Positions 26,156 to 37,852 are shown, counted from the first letter of the stretch. The stretch: DNA of 64,000 nucleotides from Frankineae bacterium MT45 (GCA_900100325.1 LT629697.1:2477423-2541422); one strand, 5' to 3'. Notes: generated from the letters alone by a model not told the origin. Translations and numbers: made by a program.

Positions 26156-28279
26156 CTACTCCACCTGACGCAGCACGACGAGGGCGCGCGGCCCGACGGA
26201 GACCGTCTCACCGGCTCCAACCACGAGGCTCTCATCGGGATCGACGTGGGCGGTGTCGAGCACGATCTCCCACTGCTGCCCGTACTCCTCGCTGGGGACG
26301 GAGAAGTCGATCGCCTCGTCGTGGGCGCTGAAGCAGAGCAGGAATGAGTCGTCACGAAGTCGCTGGCCGGTGGGGGAGCGGTCGGGTATGCCGTTGCCGT
26401 TGAGGTACACCGCGATGGCCCGTCCGAAGCCGGATCCCCAGTCTTCTTCGGTCATCTCCTCACCGAGCGGGGTGAACCATTCGATGTCACTCACCGCCGG
26501 GGTTCCGCCCGGCTGGACCGGTCCACGGCGGCGGACCGGGCGCCCGTCGAAGAACCGGCGGCGCCGGAAGACCGGATGCTGGCGGCGCAGATCTGAGAGC
26601 TGCCGGGCGAACGCCAGCAGATCTACATCGACGTTTGTCCAGTCGATCCAGGTGATCTCGTTGTCCTGGCAGTACCCGTTGTTGTTGCCGCCCTGGGTGC
26701 GCCCCAACTCGTCTCCGTGGGCGAGCATCGGCACGCCCTGGGAGAGGAATAGCGTGGCCAGGAAGTTGCGCCGCTGCTGGGCCCGCAGCGCGAGGATCGC
26801 TTCGTCGTCGGTCTCACCCTCGACGCCACAGTTCCACGAGCGGTTGTGGCTCTCGCCGTCGTTGTTCCCCTCGCCGTTGGCGTCGTTGTGCTTGCCGTTG
26901 TACGACACCAGATCGGTGAGGGTGAACCCGTCGTGGGCGGTCACGAAGTTGATGCTGGCCACCGGACGCCGGCCGGAGTGCTCGTAGAGGTCGGCCGAAC
27001 CGGTCAGCCGGGCCGCGAACTCCCCGATCGTCGCTGGCTCCCCACGCCAGAAGTCCCGCACCGTGTCGCGGTACTTGCCGTTCCATTCGGTCCATTGGGG
27101 CGGGAAGTTGCCCACCTGGTATCCGCCGGGGCCGACGTCCCACGGCTCCGCGATGAGCTTCACCTGGCTGACGACCGGGTCCTGCTGCACGAGTTCGAAG
27201 AAGGTGGAGAGGCGATCGACGTCGTAGAACTCCCGGGCCAGGGTCGCCGCCAGGTCGAAGCGGAACCCGTCCACGTGCATCTCGGTGACCCAGTAGCGCA
27301 GCGAATCCATGATGAGCTGCAGCGAGTGCGGGTGCCGCACATTGAGGGTGTTGCCGGTGCCGGTGTAGTCCATGTAGTGCTCAGGGCTGTCGTCCACGAG
27401 CCGGTAGTAGGCCGCGTTGTCGATACCGCGGAAGCAGAGCGTGGGCCCCATGTGGTTGCCCTCGGCGGTGTGGTTGTAGACGACGTCCAGGATCACTTCG
27501 ATGTCGGCCCGATGCAGCGCGCGCACCATCGCCTTGAACTCCTGTACCTGCCCACCGGGGGAGCCGCTGGAGGTGTAGCGGGAGTCCGGGGCGAAGAAGC
27601 CGATTGTGTTGTAGCCCCAGTAGTTCGACAGCCCGCGCTCCAGGAGCACCGAGTCGTTCACGAAGTGGTGCACCGGCATCAGTTCGATGGCCGATATACC
27701 TAGTTCACTGAGATGGGAGATGATCGCGGGGTGCGCGATCCCGGCGTAGGTGCCGCGTAGTTGCTCCGGCACCTCGGGGTGGGTCTGGGTGAGCCCCTTG
27801 ACGTGCGCCTCGTAGATGACGCTGTCGGCGTAGGGGTGCTTCGGAGGTCGGTCCACCCCCCAGTCGAAGAACGGGCTGATCACGACCGACTTCGGCATAT
27901 GTGCCGCGGAGTCGTCGTCGTTCGGATTGTCGGGGTATTCGAGCTCGTAGCTGAAGAGTGACGGGTGCCAGTTGATCTGACCGTCGATCGCCTTGGCGTA
28001 GGGGTCCAGCAGCAGCTTGGACGGGTTGCAGCGCAGGCCCTGCTTCGGGTCGTTTGGGCCATGGACCCGGTAGCCGTAGAGCTGCCCCGGCTCGACGTGC
28101 GGCAGGAAGACGTGCCAGACGAAACCATCCATCTCGGGCATTTCAACGCGAGTCTCAACGCCGTCGTCGAAGAGGCAGACTTCGACCTTCTCAGCCACCT
28201 CGCTGAAGAGTGCGAAGTTGGTTCCGGACCCGTCGTAGGTCGCGCCGAGCGGGTACGGAACTCCGGGCCAGATCTGCAT
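26156..28279 (-). CDS. glgX: Glycogen debranching enzyme (GlgX/TreX)
   Basis: Isoamylase-type alpha-1,6-glucosidase that trims glycogen branches and feeds linear maltodextrin to TreY-TreZ. From ATG 28279 it has 707 residues. An AGGAGAG ribosome binding site lies 3-4 nt upstream, so the longer frame to 28342 is rejected. The N-terminal CBM48 domain starts PYPLGATYDGSGTNFALF; in the barrel are VILDVVYNHTAEGN, GFRFDLAATLARE, IAEPWDVGPGGYQ and FVTAHDGFTL, then GGNNNGYCQDNEITWIDW. In this context the name treX would be equally right. Confidence 0.95.
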   Translation of the reverse strand: MQIWPGVPYPLGATYDGSGTNFALFSEVAEKVEVCLFDDGVETRVEMPEMDGFVWHVFLPHVEPGQLYGYRVHGPNDPKQGLRCNPSKLLLDPYAKAIDGQINWHPSLFSYELEYPDNPNDDDSAAHMPKSVVISPFFDWGVDRPPKHPYADSVIYEAHVKGLTQTHPEVPEQLRGTYAGIAHPAIISHLSELGISAIELMPVHHFVNDSVLLERGLSNYWGYNTIGFFAPDSRYTSSGSPGGQVQEFKAMVRALHRADIEVILDVVYNHTAEGNHMGPTLCFRGIDNAAYYRLVDDSPEHYMDYTGTGNTLNVRHPHSLQLIMDSLRYWVTEMHVDGFRFDLAATLAREFYDVDRLSTFFELVQQDPVVSQVKLIAEPWDVGPGGYQVGNFPPQWTEWNGKYRDTVRDFWRGEPATIGEFAARLTGSADLYEHSGRRPVASINFVTAHDGFTLTDLVSYNGKHNDANGEGNNDGESHNRSWNCGVEGETDDEAILALRAQQRRNFLATLFLSQGVPMLAHGDELGRTQGGNNNGYCQDNEITWIDWTNVDVDLLAFARQLSDLRRQHPVFRRRRFFDGRPVRRRGPVQPGGTPAVSDIEWFTPLGEEMTEEDWGSGFGRAIAVYLNGNGIPDRSPTGQRLRDDSFLLCFSAHDEAIDFSVPSEEYGQQWEIVLDTAHVDPDESLVVGAGETVSVGPRALVVLRQVE

Positions 28280-28558
28280 AGCTCTCCTGACTAGTCGACT
28301 CTGGTCGACGCTTCGAGCCTGCCAGACCTGGCCGGTGGGCAACCGACGACCCCCTAGCCAAGCACGCTATAGTTCCGGCAATTAGTGCAAAAAGGTCGGA
28401 TTTCGCGGTAAAGCGTCAATCTTCACTACGCGCCAGTACGTAACAGGCCCTATCGTGATGGGGTTGCCTGACTGACGCCGCGTCGTCAGGCAATTTTCCA
28501 TACGCAAACGACCTGCCACCGCAGGCGCTGGACGAAGAAATGCAGGTCAACGGGGAGT
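28280..28558. other. Divergent gap between glgX and the VWA gene
   Basis: This 279-bp gap is less GC-rich than its surroundings. It holds the glgX ribosome binding site at the left, a TATCGT hexamer at 28451-28456 that could be a -10 element for the rightward gene, and the hairpin at 28464-28493. No open frame longer than a few codons looks real. Confidence 0.5.
28464..28497 (+). terminator. Strong hairpin with T-run in the leader of the VWA gene
   Basis: TTGCCTGAC (28464-28472) pairs perfectly with GTCAGGCAA (28485-28493). After a one-base bulge an inner stem GACG/CGTC with loop CCG extends it, and TTTT follows at 28494-28497. This is the shape of a Rho-independent terminator. Its position is odd: about 60 nt before the next start codon and only 7 nt after a possible -10 hexamer, with no plus-strand gene upstream. 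It could attenuate or stabilise the leader. Confidence 0.65.
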
Positions 28559-30259
28559 ATGTCGAATCGACATTCTGCGGGTATCGCCGTCCAGTGGCGT
28601 ATTACCCGGCCTGCCCTGGCCTTCATCTGCGTCCTCATCCTCGGGGTGGTTGCGGCGTCGGCGATGGCTATCCGCAACTTCGGATCCAGTACCACTGCCC
28701 CGCAGACCTGCGCGCGGAGCGTGACCATCCGCGTCGCGGCCGCACCGGCCATGGTGAAGCCGATGCAGACGCACGCCGACCGTTGGAACCAGATCCACTT
28801 CGTACGCAACGGCAAGTGCATCAAGGCCGCCGTCTACGAGGCATCGGCCTCCACCGAGGCGGCCCTGCTGGCGACCAGTTCGGCCGACAAGCCCACCATC
28901 TGGATTCCTGACTCGAGCTACTGGGTCGAGAAACTGCAGAATGATCTGAAGACTCGCGGCAAGGACGGCCATATCCAGACGCTCACCGCGCACCCGGCGC
29001 TGGCCATATCGCCCCTGGTCCTCGTCACGACGCCGGCCAAGTCGGCGGCGCTGGCCGCCAAGGGTGGCGTCACCTGGGCTAGCATCGAGGGCGCCGGGTC
29101 GAACCTGGCGATGGAGAATCCGCTGGTCAGTAGCGAGGGCCTGGTCGGCCTGGCGGCCATCGAGTCAACGCTCGGCACCCAGCCCGGTTTCAACCTCAGT
29201 CACTCGATCGCCGGCATGGCGCCGAAGGCGCTCCCCGACGCCGACGCCGGATTCGCGATGCTCCTCGCCGACCCCAAGACCGCCCCGATGTTCCTGGCGA
29301 CCGAGCAGGAGGTGGCGGCCGAGAACGCCGCGCACAAGTCCACCTTCGCGGCCGCGACCTACCCTTCGGACGGCACCCTCAGCCTCGACTACCCGGCGGT
29401 CCGTCTCGACTACCCAGGCGATGACCCGGTTCTCGGGCCCGGCGCCGACGGCTTCTACGAGTCCTTCGCGGCCGGGGCGGCTGAGTTGGTCAATCCGGTC
29501 GGGCTGCGTGACTCGACGGGGGTAGCCAAGCCGCTGTCTGGTGCCGACGTGAGCACCTTCGCGCTGCCGTTCACCAAGCTTCCGACTCCGGCGCCGGGCA
29601 CCGCGAACGCCGTCTGGAGCGCGTGGCCGGTCACCACCCGAAACGCGCGTGTCCTCTTCGCCATGGACATCTCCACCTTGATGCAGGCCGACGTCGGCAA
29701 CGGCGAGTCGATGGTCTCGATGGAGACCTCCTCGGCAATCTCGCTGGCCTCGAACTACCTGCCGGACTCCGCCCAGTTCGGCCTCTGGGGTTACGCCACC
29801 CATCTGACCTCGACACTGGACTGGCTGGAGCAGGTCAGCCTCGGCCCGCTCGGCGCCCCGTACAACAACGGCACCCGGCGACAAGCCGTCCAAGCCCAGA
29901 CAGCACTCGTCAACAAGCAGACCAACGACGGCAGCGCGGTCTATGACACCGCGTTGGCCGCGTTCTACAACGTCACCAACAACTACGTCCCGGGACGCAT
30001 GAACGCGGTCGTCCTGATGACCGGAAGCGGTAACCGGGACGCCAGCAGCGTCACCCTGGACCAGTTGCTGACTACGCTGCGGCAGCGCTTCAATCCGGCC
30101 AAGCCGGTGCACATCATCTCGATCGCGATCGGCGACGGTGCCGACAACAGCGCCTTGAACCTGATCGCGGCGGCCACCGGCGGCAGCAGTTATATCGCCG
30201 AGTCCTCGGCCCAGGCCCTGCAGATCCTGTTGGACAACTTCGTTCAGCAACCCTCTTAG
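28559..30259 (+). CDS. Membrane-anchored substrate-binding/VWA-domain protein
   Basis: A 566-residue exported protein. One N-terminal transmembrane or uncleaved signal helix lies at about 18-37, then a periplasmic-binding-protein-like region (55-335, with a possible Cys51-Cys87 disulfide) and a von Willebrand factor A domain (about 362-566). The metal site of the VWA domain is degraded: DxSxS reads DISTL at 370-374, and the usual TDG loop reads TGSG at 488-491. GGGGAG lies just upstream of the ATG. Similar two-domain proteins occur across actinobacteria without a known role; an extracellular adhesion or sensing function is a guess. Confidence 0.78.
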   Translation: MSNRHSAGIAVQWRITRPALAFICVLILGVVAASAMAIRNFGSSTTAPQTCARSVTIRVAAAPAMVKPMQTHADRWNQIHFVRNGKCIKAAVYEASASTEAALLATSSADKPTIWIPDSSYWVEKLQNDLKTRGKDGHIQTLTAHPALAISPLVLVTTPAKSAALAAKGGVTWASIEGAGSNLAMENPLVSSEGLVGLAAIESTLGTQPGFNLSHSIAGMAPKALPDADAGFAMLLADPKTAPMFLATEQEVAAENAAHKSTFAAATYPSDGTLSLDYPAVRLDYPGDDPVLGPGADGFYESFAAGAAELVNPVGLRDSTGVAKPLSGADVSTFALPFTKLPTPAPGTANAVWSAWPVTTRNARVLFAMDISTLMQADVGNGESMVSMETSSAISLASNYLPDSAQFGLWGYATHLTSTLDWLEQVSLGPLGAPYNNGTRRQAVQAQTALVNKQTNDGSAVYDTALAAFYNVTNNYVPGRMNAVVLMTGSGNRDASSVTLDQLLTTLRQRFNPAKPVHIISIAIGDGADNSALNLIAAATGGSSYIAESSAQALQILLDNFVQQPS

Positions 30260-30277
30260 CAGCAATCGGCAACCCGG

Positions 30278-30283
30278 TAGGGT
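30278..30283 (+). promoter_or_regulatory. Leaderless-type -10 hexamer for thiD
   Basis: TAGGGT ends 7 nt before GTG 30291, only 19 nt beyond the stop of the VWA gene. Confidence 0.5.
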
Positions 30284-30290
30284 CGCTCAG

Positions 30291-31133
30291 GTGTCCGGCG
30301 AGAATCAGCATCCGCAGCAGGCAGGCCGGTACCCACGCACCGCCCTCACCATCGCCGGCTCCGACTCCGGTGGCGGAGCCGGAATCCAGGCCGACCTGAA
30401 GACCTTCCTCACCTGCCATGTGCACGGGATGTCGGCCATCACCGCGGTCACCGTGCAGAACTCGCTCGGTGTCTCCGGGTTCTACGAACTCCCGCCCAAC
30501 GCAGTCGCCGAACAGATCGAGTCGGTGGCCGGTGACATCGGGGTGGACGCGGCCAAGACGGGAATGCTGGCCTCGGCCAAGATCATCGAGGCCGTCGCGG
30601 AGGTGCTGAGGCGCCTGCAGATCGGGCCGCTCGTCGTCGACCCGGTGGCGGCCTCCCAGCACGGTGACGCCCTGCTACGTCCGGACGCGCTCGCGGCGCT
30701 GCGGGATCGGATCCTGCCGCTGGCCGACCTGATCACGCCGAACGTCGGCGAGATCAGGTTGCTGACCGGCATCGAGGTCAGCAGTGATAGCGCAGCTCGC
30801 GAGGCGGCCCATGCTCTCTTCGAACTCGGCCCGCGCAACGTACTGGTCAAGGGTGGTCACCGTGACGGTGCCGCGGCCGTCGACCTTCTCTTCGACGGCA
30901 GCACCTTCACCCAGTTCTCGACCGCACGGCGGGCCACCGAACACACGCACGGCACCGGTGACACTCTCGCCGCCGCGACCTGCTCAGCGCTGGCCCGTGG
31001 CCTCGACATGCCGGCCGCCGTGCGCGCCGGCAAGGCCTTCGTCACCGGCGGAATCGACGGTAGCTTCCCGCTCGGCCGCGGTCTCGGACCGGTCGGGCAC
31101 TTCTGGCGGGTGAAGGATCTCGAGGACGTCTGA
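30291..31133 (+). CDS. thiD: Hydroxymethylpyrimidine/phosphomethylpyrimidine kinase
   Basis: Phosphorylates HMP and HMP-phosphate to give the pyrimidine diphosphate used by ThiE. A ribokinase-fold protein of 280 residues. [20 protein letters not shown] is the N-terminal substrate motif; [30 protein letters not shown] and the anion-hole motif [18 protein letters not shown] near the C terminus are diagnostic. It opens the thiamin island and is convergent with thiE (5 nt between stops). No thiC is present in the window, so HMP may come from elsewhere or from uptake by the permease at 34.1 kb. Confidence 0.96.
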   Translation: MSGENQHPQQAGRYPRTALTIAGSDSGGGAGIQADLKTFLTCHVHGMSAITAVTVQNSLGVSGFYELPPNAVAEQIESVAGDIGVDAAKTGMLASAKIIEAVAEVLRRLQIGPLVVDPVAASQHGDALLRPDALAALRDRILPLADLITPNVGEIRLLTGIEVSSDSAAREAAHALFELGPRNVLVKGGHRDGAAAVDLLFDGSTFTQFSTARRATEHTHGTGDTLAAATCSALARGLDMPAAVRAGKAFVTGGIDGSFPLGRGLGPVGHFWRVKDLEDV

Positions 31134-31138
31134 GGCGT

Positions 31139-31789
31139 CTATACGGCGGGCGGGAGCTGCCGCAGGATCTCCCGTGTCGCCGCCGCCGGATCGGTGGCCT
31201 CGGTGATCGCGCGCACCACCACAACCCGGGTGGCTCCGGCCGCGACCACCTCCGGGAGCCGCTCCAGGTCGATCCCGCCGATCGCGAACCAGGGCCGCCC
31301 GGCGTCTCCCGCGGCGGCGTGCTCAAGTAGTCCGATCCCCGCCGCCGGACGCCCCGGTTTGGTCGGGGTGGCCCAGGTCGGGCCGGCGCAGACGTAGTCG
31401 ACGCCGCTCTGTGCCATCGCCGCATCGAACTGGGCCGACGAATGGGTGGAGCGGCCGATCACGACCTCCGAGCCGAGGATCTGACGGGCCACCGGCACCG
31501 GTAGATCGTCCTGGCCGAGATGCAGGATCGGAGCCTTCACCGCCGCCGCCACGTCGGCTCGATCGTTCACCGCGAAGAGGCGGCCGTGCCGCTGCGCCGC
31601 GTCACGGAGCACCTCCAGCAGTTCGATCTCAGTGGCCGCCTCCAGCCCCTTCTCCCGGAGCTGGATCACGTCGACGCCGGCGGCGAAGACGGCGTCGACG
31701 AAGGAGGCGAAGTCCCCGGTTGCGGAGCGCGAGTCGGTGCAGAGGTAGAGGCGGGCGGTTCGGAATCGATCTCGCGGCGTCGGCGTCAC
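31139..31789 (-). CDS. thiE: Thiamine-phosphate synthase
   Basis: Couples HMP diphosphate with the thiazole phosphate to thiamin phosphate. TIM-barrel protein of 216 residues. Family motifs: LYLCTDSRS at the N terminus, [57 protein letters not shown] and FAIGGID. GTG 31789 is the start, supported by a TAGCCT hexamer 8 nt upstream. It is the only thiamin gene of the island on the minus strand, divergent from thiO with a 31-bp gap. Confidence 0.96.
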   Translation of the reverse strand: MTPTPRDRFRTARLYLCTDSRSATGDFASFVDAVFAAGVDVIQLREKGLEAATEIELLEVLRDAAQRHGRLFAVNDRADVAAAVKAPILHLGQDDLPVPVARQILGSEVVIGRSTHSSAQFDAAMAQSGVDYVCAGPTWATPTKPGRPAAGIGLLEHAAAGDAGRPWFAIGGIDLERLPEVVAAGATRVVVVRAITEATDPAAATREILRQLPPAV

Positions 31790-31797
31790 AGTCAGCG

Positions 31798-31803
31798 AGG
31801 CTA
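31798..31803 (-). promoter_or_regulatory. Leaderless-type -10 hexamer for thiE
   Basis: Minus-strand TAGCCT, 8 nt from GTG 31789. It lies only 4 bp from the oppositely oriented hexamer of thiO, so the two polymerases would have to compete for overlapping DNA. Confidence 0.6.
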
Positions 31804-31807
31804 CCGC

Positions 31808-31813
31808 TAGCGT
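31808..31813 (+). promoter_or_regulatory. Leaderless-type -10 hexamer for thiO
   Basis: TAGCGT ends 7 nt before ATG 31821. The upstream part of this promoter must lie inside the thiE start region. Confidence 0.6.
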
Positions 31814-31820
31814 TGGCGGG

Positions 31821-34005
<2,185 letters not shown>

Positions 34006-34046
34006 CCGGTGATTTAATGGAGTGGTCACGCCGATCCGCGATCGGA

Positions 34047-34156
34047 GTGGCTAAGACGGGAGCTCGGACCAACCGGGCTGAGAGGGCGACTAGTTGGGTC
34101 GCCGACCGAATGAACCTGTCCGGGTAATGCCGGCGTAGGGAGAGCTCGATGGCCAC
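34047..34156 (+). ncRNA. TPP riboswitch (THI element)
   Basis: The conserved core is clear: CTGAGA at 34078-34083 and the block from ACCTG (34114) to GTAGGGA (34141), including TAATGCCGGCG. P3 pairs CTCGG with CCGGG; an extra stem GGCGAC/GTCGCC (34085-34090 with 34098-34103) is a P3a-like insert. The GTAGGGA block doubles as the ribosome binding site of the permease. GTGGCTA (34047-34053) can pair with TGGCCAC (34150-34156), which includes the start codon, so ligand could block translation. A TTTAAT at 34013-34018 may be the -10 element. Confidence 0.93.
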
Positions 34157-35639
34157 AGAAACGATTCCGAATTCCGCGCTTGGCGGTGCGTCTGGCGACG
34201 CAGCCGAACCCGCGATCACCCTCGACGGCGCCGTTCCCCGAACGCTCGGCACGTGGGATCAGGTCGCCTTCTGGGCCAACCTGGGCGTGAGCCTCCTCGG
34301 TCCGGTGACGGCCCTCTACATCCTCTTCCCGACCACCGACGCACCGCAGCTGTCGCTGCTGGCGGCCTTCACCGCGCTGGTCGTCGGATCGGTGATCGGG
34401 ACGCTCATGGTGGCCATCTCGGCCGTGCCGGGCGCCGACACCGGGGCGCCGGCGATGGTTCTGCTGCGAGGACTCTTCGGCGTCAAGCTCTCCTACCTGC
34501 CCACGGTGCTCAACCTGCTCCAATGCCTCGGCTGGGGTGTCTTCGAACTGGTCGTCATCGCGTCCGGAGCCCAGCTTCTGCTGCCCTGGGATGTGCACTG
34601 GCCGTACGTCATCGCGGCCGGAGTCCTCAGCACGCTGATGGCCATCCGGCCGCTCGGCGCCGTCCGGGTGCTGCGCAAGTACGCCCTGAGCGCCGTAGTG
34701 CTGGCCTCGATCTACCTCTTCGTGCAGTTGCTACGCCACCCGCTGCCGTCGCTCACCCACGGCACTTGGTCGGGCTTCTGGACCTCCACCGACGTGCTCA
34801 TCGCCCTCTCGGTCTCCTGGGTGCCGCTGGCCGCCGACTATTCGCGGCATTCGAAGTCGGCCCGCAGTTCCTTCATCGCCACGCTCTCGGGCTACGCGAC
34901 GACGCAGATTGCCTACGTTGCATTGGGGTTGCTGGCCTTCTCGACGGTGGTGAGCACTGACGCTCACGACCCGCAGACCGACATCTTCAAGGCGTTCATC
35001 GCCGTGCCGGTCGGGTGGATCGCCTTCGCCGTGCTGGTCGCCCGGGAACTCGATCAGTCCTTTGCCAACGTCTACTCGACCGCCACCTCGACGCAGAACC
35101 TGCTGCCCCGGGTCGATCGCCGGCTGCTGGCGGTGATCATCGGCACGACCGCCACCCTGCTGGGATTGGTCGTGCAGATTAACGACTACGCGAAGTTCCT
35201 CTCACTGATCGGGTCGGTCTTCGTGCCGCTCTCGGCCGTACTGGCGGCCGACTACTTCCTGCTCGGCGGACGGCGGGGCTGGAACGTCTCCGAAGAGGCG
35301 CGCACCCGCTGGATCGCCCTGCTGCCGTGGCTGGTCGGCGTCGCCACGTACCAGCTGATCGCGCCAGGAGACATCGCGTACTGGTCGGATATGTGGCGCG
35401 GAGTGGCGAGCTTCCTGCACTGGAGTTCACCCACCTGGATGAGCGCGTCGCTGGCCTCCTTCGCCGTGGCCGGCCTGGTCACTCTGCTCGTCGGCCCGCT
35501 GATGCGTCGCAGCGCGGGCCGGGCGATCGCGGTACCGACGTCCGGTTCGTCTTCCGGTTCGATTTCCGGTTCGTCTTCCGGTTCGTCTTCCGGTTCGACT
35601 TCCCGTTCGCTGTCAGTGAGCGGGTCCGACGAAGGCTGA
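34149..35639 (+). CDS. NCS1-family permease, probable HMP/thiamin-precursor transporter
   Basis: A 496-residue membrane protein of the nucleobase-cation-symporter-1 (cytosine/purine permease) family with about twelve hydrophobic segments between residues 35 and 465. [20 protein letters not shown] near the N terminus and [15 protein letters not shown] in the middle fit the family. The TPP riboswitch just upstream makes a thiamin-related substrate likely, most probably hydroxymethylpyrimidine as proposed for CytX. The last 35 residues are a soluble Ser/Gly tail made of four-residue SGSS-type repeats from a 12-bp DNA repeat. Cytosine transport alone is the main alternative. Confidence 0.87.
   Translation: MATETIPNSALGGASGDAAEPAITLDGAVPRTLGTWDQVAFWANLGVSLLGPVTALYILFPTTDAPQLSLLAAFTALVVGSVIGTLMVAISAVPGADTGAPAMVLLRGLFGVKLSYLPTVLNLLQCLGWGVFELVVIASGAQLLLPWDVHWPYVIAAGVLSTLMAIRPLGAVRVLRKYALSAVVLASIYLFVQLLRHPLPSLTHGTWSGFWTSTDVLIALSVSWVPLAADYSRHSKSARSSFIATLSGYATTQIAYVALGLLAFSTVVSTDAHDPQTDIFKAFIAVPVGWIAFAVLVARELDQSFANVYSTATSTQNLLPRVDRRLLAVIIGTTATLLGLVVQINDYAKFLSLIGSVFVPLSAVLAADYFLLGGRRGWNVSEEARTRWIALLPWLVGVATYQLIAPGDIAYWSDMWRGVASFLHWSSPTWMSASLASFAVAGLVTLLVGPLMRRSAGRAIAVPTSGSSSGSISGSSSGSSSGSTSRSLSVSGSDEG
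35541..35612 (+). repeat. Six 12-bp tandem repeats in the permease tail
   Basis: Six contiguous 12-bp units with consensus TCCGGTTCGTCT. Units 1, 3 and 4 are identical; 2 and 5 have one or two changes; 6 is the most degraded. Each unit encodes four residues (SGSS-like) at the C terminus of the permease, so length change keeps the frame. The repeat ends 60 nt before the uvrB start. Confidence 0.9.
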
Positions 35640-35659
35640 CCGATGTCAGAGGTGCGCCG

Positions 35660-35665
35660 TACCGT
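35660..35665 (+). promoter_or_regulatory. Possible leaderless-type -10 hexamer for uvrB
   Basis: TACCGT ends 6 nt before ATG 35672. The spacer AGGGGC is purine-rich and could instead act as a weak ribosome binding site, so this case is less clear than the others. Confidence 0.4.
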
Positions 35666-35671
35666 AGGGGC

Positions 35672-37852
35672 ATGCGGGTATCCAGCGACATCATTCCGAG
35701 CACCGGCCGCTTCGAGGTCATCTCCGACTTCGAGCCCTCCGGCGACCAGCCCAAGGCCCTGGACGATCTCCAGACCCGGCTCGAACGGGGCGAGAAGGAC
35801 GTCGTTCTGCTCGGCGCCACCGGCACCGGCAAGTCGGCCACCGCAGCCTGGCTCATCGAGCGGCTGCAGCGCCCGGCGCTGGTAATGGCTCCCAACAAGA
35901 CGCTGGCCGCCCAGTTGGCCAATGAATTGCGGGAGATGCTGCCGAACAACGCCGTGGAGTACTTCGTCAGCTACTACGACTACTACCAGCCAGAGGCCTA
36001 CGTTCCGCAGTCAGACACTTATATCGAGAAGGACTCGTCGGTGAACTCCGAGGTCGAGCGCCTGCGGCACTCGGCCACCATGTCGCTGCTCACCCGGCGG
36101 GACGTCGTCGTGGTCGCTACCGTCTCCTGCATCTACGGCCTGGGGACGCCGCAGGAGTACGTCGACCGCTCGGTTCGCCTGCGGGTCGGTCAGCAGATCG
36201 ATCGTGATCAGATCCTGCGCGGTCTGGTCGGGGTGCAGTACACCCGCAACGACCTCGCCTTCACCCGGGGAACCTTTCGGGTCCGCGGAGACACCATCGA
36301 GATCTTCCCGGTCTACGAAGAGTTGGCCGTCCGGGTCGAGATGTTCGGTGAGGACATCGACCGGCTCTACTACCTGCACCCGCTCACCGGTGAGGTCGTG
36401 CGCGAGGTCGAGGAGGTCTTCATCTTCCCGGCGACGCACTACGCCGCCGGTCCGGAGCGGATGGAGCGGGCCATCGCCGGCATCGAGGTCGAGCTGGCCA
36501 AGCGCCTGGCCGAGTTTGAGCAGCAGGGCAAATTGCTCGAGGCTCAGCGCCTGCGGATGCGCACCACCTATGACATCGAGATGATGCGGCAGGTCGGCTT
36601 CTGCTCTGGTATCGAGAACTACTCGCTGCACATTGACGGTCGGGAGCCGGGGAGCGCCCCCAACTGCCTGCTTGACTACTTTCCCGAAGATTTCCTGCTC
36701 ATCATCGACGAGTCGCACAACACGGTCCCGCAGACCGGCGGCATGTATGAGGGGGACATGTCCCGCAAGCGGACCCTGGTCGATCACGGCTTCCGGCTGC
36801 CGTCCGCGATGGACAACCGGCCGCTGAAGTTCGAGGAGTTCGTCGATCGCATCGGGCAGACGGTCTACCTCTCGGCCACCCCGGGCGGCTACGAGATGGG
36901 CCGCACCAAGGGCGAGTTCGTCGAACAGGTGATCCGCCCCACCGGGCTCATCGACCCCCAGGTCATCGTCAAGCCGACCAAGGGGCAGATCGACGACTTG
37001 GTCCACGAGATCAGGGTCAGGGCCGAGAAGAACGAGCGGGTCCTGGTCACCACCCTCACCAAGAAGATGTCCGAAGACCTCACCGATTACCTCCTGGACC
37101 TGGGTATCCGGGTTCGCTACCTGCACAGCGAGGTCGACACCCTCCGCCGGGTGGAGTTGCTGCGGGAACTGCGCAGTGGTGAATACGACGTATTGGTCGG
37201 CATCAACCTGCTGCGCGAGGGTCTGGACCTACCGGAGGTATCACTCGTCTCGATCCTCGACGCGGACAAGGAGGGCTTCCTACGTAGTGGCACCGCACTT
37301 ATCCAGACGATCGGTCGGGCGGCTCGAAACGTGTCGGGCGAGGTGCACATGTATGCCGACACGATCACCGCTTCGATGGATCGAGCCATCGGGGAGACGA
37401 ATCGCCGACGTGACCTGCAGATCGCCTACAACACCGAACACGGAATCGACCCGACGCCGCTGCGGAAGCGGATCGCTGATATCACCGACATGCTGGCGCG
37501 TGAAGCGGCCGACACCGACGAACTTCTGGCCACGCCGGTCGGCGGGTCGGGACGCTCGCAGTCCCGCGGCAAGTCACCGACGCCGACTGGAGTGGGCCGG
37601 GGCGGCCGAGGGGCGAAGGGTGGTCAGAGCTCCGCGTCGGCCGGTGTCATCGGTGTCGGCGCTCACGCTGAGGGTGGCCTCGATGTGGCGGCCATGCCAC
37701 GGGCCGAACTGGCTGACTTGATCCTGCAGTTGAACGAGCAGATGCTCGCTGCGGCCCGCGAACTCCAGTTCGAGGTGGCGGCTCGGCTCCGCGACGAGGT
37801 GAACGAGCTGAAGCGGGAACTGCGGGGAATGGACGTCGCCGGGGTGAGTTGA
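35672..37852 (+). CDS. uvrB: Excinuclease ABC subunit B
   Basis: Helicase-like damage-verification subunit of nucleotide excision repair. From ATG 35672 it has 726 residues. Walker [14 protein letters not shown], the beta-hairpin [17 protein letters not shown] box, SATPGGYE, the motif [12 protein letters not shown] and QTIGRAARN are all present; the C-terminal UVR motif ([21 protein letters not shown]) binds UvrC. Between the helicase core and the UVR motif is a Gly/Ser/Arg-rich linker of about 55 residues. The frame stays open far upstream into the permease gene, but the family N terminus ([16 protein letters not shown]) starts just after this ATG. Confidence 0.97.
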   Translation: MRVSSDIIPSTGRFEVISDFEPSGDQPKALDDLQTRLERGEKDVVLLGATGTGKSATAAWLIERLQRPALVMAPNKTLAAQLANELREMLPNNAVEYFVSYYDYYQPEAYVPQSDTYIEKDSSVNSEVERLRHSATMSLLTRRDVVVVATVSCIYGLGTPQEYVDRSVRLRVGQQIDRDQILRGLVGVQYTRNDLAFTRGTFRVRGDTIEIFPVYEELAVRVEMFGEDIDRLYYLHPLTGEVVREVEEVFIFPATHYAAGPERMERAIAGIEVELAKRLAEFEQQGKLLEAQRLRMRTTYDIEMMRQVGFCSGIENYSLHIDGREPGSAPNCLLDYFPEDFLLIIDESHNTVPQTGGMYEGDMSRKRTLVDHGFRLPSAMDNRPLKFEEFVDRIGQTVYLSATPGGYEMGRTKGEFVEQVIRPTGLIDPQVIVKPTKGQIDDLVHEIRVRAEKNERVLVTTLTKKMSEDLTDYLLDLGIRVRYLHSEVDTLRRVELLRELRSGEYDVLVGINLLREGLDLPEVSLVSILDADKEGFLRSGTALIQTIGRAARNVSGEVHMYADTITASMDRAIGETNRRRDLQIAYNTEHGIDPTPLRKRIADITDMLAREAADTDELLATPVGGSGRSQSRGKSPTPTGVGRGGRGAKGGQSSASAGVIGVGAHAEGGLDVAAMPRAELADLILQLNEQMLAAARELQFEVAARLRDEVNELKRELRGMDVAGVS

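Noticed and set aside
35327-35671. Extension of uvrB into the permease gene
   Set aside because: It is shadow frame of the permease, including a Phe/Arg alternation produced by the 12-bp repeat; UvrB homology starts after ATG 35672.
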